NCBI GenBank assembly: GCA_016708875.1
Contig: JADJFA010000007.1
Span: 62,001 to 126,000 of the forward strand
Direction: 5' to 3'
Length of the DNA: 64,000 bases
DNA from: Lewinellaceae bacterium
Lineage (GTDB): Bacteria; Bacteroidota; Bacteroidia; Chitinophagales; Saprospiraceae
The translations under genes were made by a program, and so were the position numbers. The notes under the pieces are model-generated. The model saw only the letters and a list, made by a program, of their open reading frames with translations. It did not search any database and was not told the origin of the DNA. This document shows positions 59,443 to 64,000 of the stretch, one piece after another. The stretch's first letter is position 1; each line of letters starts with the position of its first letter.

Positions 59443-60438
59443 TTAATCAAAACTGAACAGTCGCCCACCTTTGGCCGTTGCCCAGCCTTTTTTTTCCAAC
59501 GAAAAAACATGGGTGAAATCGGCATCCGAAGGCGCTTCTTCTACCGGATTCCAGGATTCGCCGCCGTCTTCCGTTTGCCAAAAAATGCCGCCGTCGCCCA
59601 CAATCCAGCCCTTTTCGGCGGTGGCAAACCAAAGCGCACGAAATTTTTTGAGCCTTTTGCCTGTACTGCCCCCCTTGCGAATGTTTCGCCAGTGCAGGCC
59701 ACCGTCTGTGGTTTTTATAATCGTGCCTGAACTACCGCAGGCGTACCCTGTCGAATGCGTGGGAAAATGGACGCTTTGAAAAAAATCGCCCGTGATGTCA
59801 AGCCTTTCCCATGATTGACCTGCGTCGTTGGAGCGCATTACCCAGCCGAAACCCACCGCATGAAGCGTAGTGGTATCTGAATACCAGACAGACGCTATTT
59901 CATTGGGGAAAGCCTGGACAGTATCCGTTTTCCAAAAAGGTTCTGGCCCAAAAGTATGTGCAAAACCACCGTGGTAACCTTCTCCACCTACCACTGCCCC
60001 GCGTTTTCCATCAGGGAAATGGCAAGCCCGAAGCCATTGATAATCAATACGAAATACCCGCCACCGCTGCTCTGTCGGTGGTCGGTAGAGCAGGGTGTTT
60101 TGGCCACAAGCGTAGCCCTGTCCCCTTGAATCAAAACAAACGTGCTCCATTTTCCAATCAAATGTTGTGTCTGTTTGCCAACTTAAACCGCCGTCAAAAG
60201 TGTTCATTACAAAGCCATGTTCCCAGGCCTTTCCGCCTGTGAGCGAGCCATTTAGTGAATCAGAAAAGGCGATTGAACTGAGGTCTTCGGACACAGGGCT
60301 GGGCAATTCTTGAAAAGAAGGGAGTGAGATTGGGTCTTTGCCGCAGGAGGTCAGTAGCAATGGCAGTAGCAATGGCAGTAGCAGTTTTACCCGCCATAGC
60401 TTTAGCGAAGGTGGGAGCAGTTTTACCCGCCATAGCAT
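59443..60438 (-). CDS. YCF48/BNR-like beta-propeller lipoprotein
   Basis: About 331 residues from the Met at 60438 (open frame to 60537). Lipoprotein signal ending LLLPLLLPLLLTSC. The body consists of BNR/YCF48-type repeats: FVMNTFDGGLSWQTDTTF, VMRSNDAGQSWERLD, GYACGSSGTIIKTTDGGLHWRNIRKGG, GWIVGDGGIFWQTEDGGESWNPVEEA. Related proteins help photosystem II assembly in cyanobacteria; in heterotrophs the role is unknown. The 5' end consists of family I repeats, so the N terminus before the hydrophobic core is translated repeat (LWRVKLLPPSL, three times in the longest frame). The start is therefore uncertain. Confidence 0.8.
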   Translation of the reverse strand: MLWRVKLLPPSLKLWRVKLLLPLLLPLLLTSCGKDPISLPSFQELPSPVSEDLSSIAFSDSLNGSLTGGKAWEHGFVMNTFDGGLSWQTDTTFDWKMEHVCFDSRGQGYACGQNTLLYRPPTEQRWRVFRIDYQWLRACHFPDGKRGAVVGGEGYHGGFAHTFGPEPFWKTDTVQAFPNEIASVWYSDTTTLHAVGFGWVMRSNDAGQSWERLDITGDFFQSVHFPTHSTGYACGSSGTIIKTTDGGLHWRNIRKGGSTGKRLKKFRALWFATAEKGWIVGDGGIFWQTEDGGESWNPVEEAPSDADFTHVFSLEKKGWATAKGGRLFSFD

Positions 60439-60520
60439 CTCGCCGCCGCCGTTGGCTAAGGCGAGTGAAAGCGAAGGCGGGAGCAGTTTTACCCGCCATA
60501 GTTTCAACGAAGGCGGGAGC
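60382..60520. repeat. family I repeats forming the 5' end of the YCF48-like gene
   Basis: Three units of GTTTTACCCGCCATAG followed by GCGAAGG(T/C)GGGAGCA, in tandem, read in frame as part of the signal peptide region. Confidence 0.85.
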
Positions 60521-60578
60521 AAGGCAATATCTTTCATGCGCCAAAAATACAGTTTGGGGAAGTTTTGTCGGCATCGTC

Positions 60579-60586
60579 TATCTTTG
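60579..60586 (+). promoter_or_regulatory. -7 box for the CvpA gene
   Basis: TATCTTTG, perfect TAnnTTTG, 32 bases before the start; TTG at 60554-60556 gives a 22-base spacer. Confidence 0.55.
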
Positions 60587-60617
60587 TCAAAAATTTGCAG
60601 CGCATAACTCCTTTCTC

Positions 60618-61292
60618 ATGCCTATAGATATTGGCTTTATCGCCTTCTTCGCTTACGGCTTTTGGCAAGGCTATTCCAGAGGGATTATCAGTACTGTATT
60701 CAACCTCATCCTCTACATTTTTGGCTTTGTCTTTGCCTTCAAAATGGCAGATTCCACCTCAGCCATACTCAAGAGTATGTTTCATTCCGACAATCCTACC
60801 ATGTTTTTGGCAGGCTTTTTTGTCAATTTGCTCATCATAATGCTTATCGTGCGCACGCTTGCGCGGAGTTTAGAAGCAGGGTTGCGGATGGCTTACATTG
60901 GCGTCCTGAACCAGTTGGCTGGTGGTGTAGTGATGGGCGGATTTTTGGTTGTGGCGTACAGCGTGTTGGTTTGGTTTGCAACGAAGGTTCAATTTATCAA
61001 CGATGCTACCATTGAAGAATCTAAAACCTATACTTTTCTAAAGCCTATTCCTGCAAAAGCCAAAGATTTTGCCGTCCGCATGAAGCCCTTTGCGCTGGAT
61101 GTATGGGGTACTTCGATGGATTGGATGGACACCATAGATGAATATGGAGGCAAGCGCACGGAAACCAAGGACAAGACTTATCTGCCACCAGACGACCCAA
61201 AGGCCATCGAAGAAGACCCAAGGCCCAGTCCAAGGCAGCCTGCACCCAAGCCCAGCCCTATACTAGAGGACAGCGACGGCATTGAGGAGTAA
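60618..61292 (+). CDS. CvpA family membrane protein
   Basis: The 224-residue protein has four membrane helices in the CvpA pattern (MPIDIGFIAFFAYGFWQGYSRGIISTVFNLILYIFGFVFAFK; FLAGFFVNLLIIMLIVRTLARSLE; NQLAGGVVMGGFLVVAYSVLVWF) and a charged, proline-rich C-terminal tail (about 175-224) that looks disordered. CvpA proteins affect envelope stress and colicin V release in other bacteria; the mechanism is unsettled. The start at 60618 is that of the family; the long upstream frame is antisense to the YCF48-like gene. Confidence 0.9.
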   Translation: MPIDIGFIAFFAYGFWQGYSRGIISTVFNLILYIFGFVFAFKMADSTSAILKSMFHSDNPTMFLAGFFVNLLIIMLIVRTLARSLEAGLRMAYIGVLNQLAGGVVMGGFLVVAYSVLVWFATKVQFINDATIEESKTYTFLKPIPAKAKDFAVRMKPFALDVWGTSMDWMDTIDEYGGKRTETKDKTYLPPDDPKAIEEDPRPSPRQPAPKPSPILEDSDGIEE

Positions 61293-61392
61293 AGCCTCCA
61301 GACTGGAATAACTTTTGCGTAACAAGCCACGAAACAACCTGCGAGTTACGTTTAAGGTCTATACCGTCCGAACCGGGTGACAAATAATAAAC

Positions 61393-62001
61393 ATGAAAAA
61401 CTACGGGCTTCTCATTCTTCTTTTCTCAATCTTGCTTGCTGCGCCTTCCTACGCGCAAGTTTCGCGTACCGACACTCTGCCACGCGGCGGTGCATGGGCC
61501 ACGCTCGAGGTTGTAAATGGCGACAGCACTTTCCTCATGGCGCTGCACCCAGCGCGATTGGTGGCCAAGCGAACCTTCAAGGACTTGGAAGAGCAAAAAC
61601 AATTCCGCCGATACGTCTGGGCCGCAAAAAGGGTCTATCCTTATGCGGTGCAAGCCGTAGCGCTATATGAGCAGATTGAGGAGGAAACGGAGGATATGAA
61701 CAAACGCAAACGCAAACGCCATATCCGCCATGAGCACAAAGAACTCAAAGAAGACCTGACCGAACGCATGAAAAACCTCTCCAAGACAGAGGGCAAGGTG
61801 TTGGTAAAAATGATTGAGCGTGAACTAGATATGCCATTCTACGATATAATTCGAAGCACACGCGGCGGAGCAACGGCTACTTATTGGAATACGCTCGGAA
61901 AGTTCTGGGGCTATGACCTCAAAGAAGGATACCGCCCCGGCGATGATCCGCTACTTGATGAGGTTTTTATTGATTATGATTTTGGAGACCCGTTGAAGTA
62001 A
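61393..62001 (+). CDS. DUF4294 family secreted protein
   Basis: The 202-residue protein has a signal peptide (MKNYGLLILLFSILLAAPSYAQ) and the DUF4294 core: RRYVWAAKRVYPYAVQAVALYEQIEEETEDMNKRKRKRHIRHEHKELKEDLTERMKNLSKTEGKVLVKMIERE, then DIIRSTRGGATATYWNTLGKFWGYDLKEGYRPGDDPLLDEVFIDYD. Family function unknown; confined to Bacteroidota. Independent gene about 100 bp after the CvpA gene. Confidence 0.88.
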   Translation: MKNYGLLILLFSILLAAPSYAQVSRTDTLPRGGAWATLEVVNGDSTFLMALHPARLVAKRTFKDLEEQKQFRRYVWAAKRVYPYAVQAVALYEQIEEETEDMNKRKRKRHIRHEHKELKEDLTERMKNLSKTEGKVLVKMIERELDMPFYDIIRSTRGGATATYWNTLGKFWGYDLKEGYRPGDDPLLDEVFIDYDFGDPLK

Positions 62002-62002
62002 T

Positions 62003-62134
62003 AAGTTACAAGGAACAAGTTAAAAGTTACAAGCATAGAGTTGGATAAAACTTGCTACTTTTAACTTGCTACTTTTAACTTGCTACTTTTAACTTGCTAC
62101 TTTTAACTTGCTACTTTTAACTTGCTACTTTTAA
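62003..62134. repeat. inverted repeat M with six tandem 14-bp units
   Basis: Left arm AAGTTACAAGGAACAAGTTA and AAAAGTTACAAG (62003-62034). The right side is the inverted unit CTTGCTACTTTTAA repeated six times without a change (62051-62134). The last unit supplies the stop codon of the minus-strand cyclase gene. Confidence 0.92.
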
Positions 62135-64000
62135 CTCGATGCTTCCACAAAATACATCGCAATTTCCCCCTTGTTCTTCGCTGGGAGCTTCCCTCGGAAG
62201 GTGCAGTTAAACTCCTCGCGCACTTTTTCCCAAGTCGTTTCTGAGACATTGATTTTTCCTGGCTCGCCGCCATGTTCGAGGCGGGCCGCGACGTTCACGG
62301 TGTCGCCCCAAATATCGTAGGCAAATTTGTGGCTGCCCACTACGCCTGCCACCACGGGGCCGGTATTGATCCCAATGCGCATTTCAAAAAATGGCTGGCC
62401 GGCTGCGGCTTTTTTCCCGGCTAGCGCACGGATGGTTTGTTGCATTTCCATTGCGGCGCGCACCGTATCGAGGGCATGGGTGTTATTGGGTTCGGGCAAT
62501 CCCCCCGCACACATGTATGCATCGCCGATGGTTTTGATTTTCTCCAGTCCATGTCGAACCACGATGGCATCGAAAGCCCGGAAATACTCGTCCAACTCCC
62601 TGACCAATGCCTCTGGCGACATGGTTTCGGCAATGGTCGTGAAATTTTTGAAATCGCTGAAAAGCACCGTAACCGATTCATAATGAACGGGTTTAACCGT
62701 GCCGTTGGTTTTCAGTTCTTCGGCTGTTTTTTCTGGCAATATATTCTGGAGCAAGGAGTCGGCACGCTGCCGTTCGCGTTCAATGGTTTCGTTTTTGGCC
62801 GTCAGCAAACGATTGGCTCGGGCGCGGAGGCGGTTTCGATTGAAGAGTAGTGCAACCAGTAGCACAAGCAATACGGCTCCTCCGAGCAATGCGTTTCGGA
62901 AAGTACGGGTTCTTGCGAGTTCAGCTTCCCGTAGTGCAGTGTTCGTCCTCTCACGGTCGAGTGCAAGTTGACGTTCTTGAGCGCTGGTATTCGCTTGTTG
63001 GGTCTCAATATTCTGCGACCGTTTTTCATCTATCAGCTTGTAACGCAGATCGTTATACTGTTTCTGGTAGTCGTAGGCTTTGGCGTAATCGCCCAATGCT
63101 TCATAAGCCCGAGCAAAATCCTTGAAAACACCCAACCGGGCATTCTCATTACCGGGTTTACCTGCAATGGCGGCACACCTGCGGAGATAAATCAAAGATT
63201 CTTTGATTCTACCCTGACGATAAAGCACATCATTGATGGTGTTATAGGTAGCCATCAAGCCCTGCTCATCTTCTATTTCCAACTGAATCTGCTCAGATTC
63301 TCGCAAATATTTAAGGGCTTCCTCGAATTGATCAAGATGCTTGTATGCATCACCAAGATTGTTGCCCACTCTTCCAATTCCGAGCTGGTACGCTTCAGCA
63401 CGATAGATGCCAAGCGCTTGTAAATAATGCTGAACCGCCAATTTGGACGAATCCGGGTGCCCCATCTCATCCAGTGCATTGCCTACATCTACAAGCCCAT
63501 CAGCAATATCAATTGGATCGCCCAGCTTTTGACGCAAACGAAGCGACTTCTCGTACCATCCCCTTGCTTTTGAAAACATGTCTAGGTCGAAGCGATTATT
63601 CCCAAGTTGGGTATATGTTCGGATGGTAGTGGCATCATCACCTTTATTCTCAAGCAAGAGCCGCGCTTTGTTCAATTCAGCAAAAGCCTCTTGAAAAGCA
63701 CCGCCTGCGGACAACACACCGCTTATATTGATCAGCGCCCGAGCCATTCTAACTGAGTCCTTCAAGGATTCATAAATGGTAAAACTCTCGCGGTGGTGCG
63801 TAAGTGATTCCTGATATTTCACCAAGGATTCATACGCTTTGCCAATATTGGCGAGTGCCCTTGCTGCCCCGCTTTGATCGTTGAGGTCTCGGCGTAATGT
63901 GAGTGCTTTTTCATAGCGCGCAATGGCTACAGAATCATTCCCCCGAATTTCTTCAACCACCCCCAGTCCGTTCCACGCCGTGGCCTCACCCGCTTTAAAA
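62131..64000 (-). CDS. TPR-repeat membrane adenylate/guanylate cyclase (5' end beyond the window)
   Basis: More than 620 residues, open to the window edge. Tandem tetratricopeptide repeats over the first 330 or so (ARALANIGKAYESLVKYQESLTHHRES; VGNNLGDAYKHLDQFEEALKYLRES), a coiled stretch, one membrane helix (ALLGGAVLLVLLVALLF), a linker (RERQRADSLLQNILPEKTAEELKTNG) and a class III cyclase domain (VTVLFSDFKNFTTIAE with a metal-binding Asp; IKTIGDAYMCAGG; FAYDIWGDTVNVAARLE). It probably makes cAMP in response to an envelope signal. The C terminus (VEASS) ends in repeat M. Confidence 0.92.
   Translation of the reverse strand, partial: FKAGEATAWNGLGVVEEIRGNDSVAIARYEKALTLRRDLNDQSGAARALANIGKAYESLVKYQESLTHHRESFTIYESLKDSVRMARALINISGVLSAGGAFQEAFAELNKARLLLENKGDDATTIRTYTQLGNNRFDLDMFSKARGWYEKSLRLRQKLGDPIDIADGLVDVGNALDEMGHPDSSKLAVQHYLQALGIYRAEAYQLGIGRVGNNLGDAYKHLDQFEEALKYLRESEQIQLEIEDEQGLMATYNTINDVLYRQGRIKESLIYLRRCAAIAGKPGNENARLGVFKDFARAYEALGDYAKAYDYQKQYNDLRYKLIDEKRSQNIETQQANTSAQERQLALDRERTNTALREAELARTRTFRNALLGGAVLLVLLVALLFNRNRLRARANRLLTAKNETIERERQRADSLLQNILPEKTAEELKTNGTVKPVHYESVTVLFSDFKNFTTIAETMSPEALVRELDEYFRAFDAIVVRHGLEKIKTIGDAYMCAGGLPEPNNTHALDTVRAAMEMQQTIRALAGKKAAAGQPFFEMRIGINTGPVVAGVVGSHKFAYDIWGDTVNVAARLEHGGEPGKINVSETTWEKVREEFNCTFRGKLPAKNKGEIAMYFVEASS

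Noticed and set aside
62051..62134. CRISPR array
   Set aside because: The units are directly adjacent with no spacers, and no cas gene is present; the same holds for the 47-bp repeats at 25107.
1..64000. tRNA or rRNA genes, including an rRNA context for the four-helix-bundle gene
   Set aside because: No cloverleaf or rRNA-like sequence was noticed in the intergenic regions; the flanks of the four-helix-bundle gene are protein genes.

Overview
The window looks like a chromosomal segment of a free-living, aerobic, polysaccharide-using member of the Bacteroidota, most likely close to the Saprospiria. The grounds are a complete gldKLMN type IX secretion (T9SS) core with a PorP/SprF-like partner, four secreted proteins with T9SS C-terminal sorting tails, Bacteroidota-type promoters (TTG, about 20 bases, TAnnTTTG) before many genes, the b558-type succinate dehydrogenase and the HU-SPOR protein. 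I see no tRNA, rRNA, CRISPR array, prophage or intact insertion sequence.

Layout. 0-2.4 kb: HU/SPOR protein, a 91-bp MITE, and a Nudix-like regulator. 2.4-14.1 kb (minus strand): an L-rhamnose utilisation locus (alpha-L-rhamnosidase, RhaT, RhaEW aldolase/dehydrogenase, RhaM, RhaI, a broken rhamnulokinase, L-lactate dehydrogenase). A GxxExxY protein and an antisense Uma2-fold nuclease are embedded in it. 14.1-14.7 kb: two tandem, structurally related putative small RNAs. 15-21 kb: T9SS cargo, a LuxR-type membrane regulator, a DUF4199 protein and a lipoprotein. 21.2-25.9 kb: galK-galE-glpD-glpF. 26-27.6 kb: OmpA with thrombospondin type-3 repeats. 27.9-33.8 kb: sdhC-sdhA, then three unrelated genes, then sdhB; one of the inserted genes contains about 520 bp of G/C homopolymer that is almost certainly an artefact. 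33.9-41.3 kb: a secreted hydrolase, gldN-M-L-K and porP/sprF. 41.3-64 kb: housekeeping and envelope genes (YyaL-type protein, four-helix-bundle protein, MscS channel, alanine dehydrogenase, SlyD, pentapeptide protein, cytochrome oxidase subunit III, DMT and GPH transporters, QueE, glutaminase, LysE, a giant secreted metalloprotease, a YCF48-like lipoprotein, CvpA, DUF4294, and a TPR-adenylate cyclase cut by the window edge).

The most striking feature is the density of small inverted-repeat elements, at least a dozen sequence families. One family (A here, built on CCGTGTCTAAT/CCGCGTCAT units) lies at essentially every gene junction of the rhamnose locus. One pair of its arms encloses a GxxExxY gene, while a second copy in the same arm orientation encloses only 20 bp. 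A different family (G) encloses a four-helix-bundle gene in the same way, which is the architecture of 23S rRNA intervening sequences but outside an rRNA. Several families also sit inside protein-coding genes, either in frame (rhaEW, glpD, the YyaL-type gene, the YCF48-like signal peptide) or as breakers (rhamnulokinase, DMT transporter, 3' end of galK).

Sequence quality. Six genes are broken by single-base differences in short homopolymers (DUF4199 gene, galE, mscS, queE, GPH transporter, glsA). Taken with the G/C tract, this suggests an imperfectly polished assembly, so those genes are probably intact in the organism. The repeat insertions are not explained that way.
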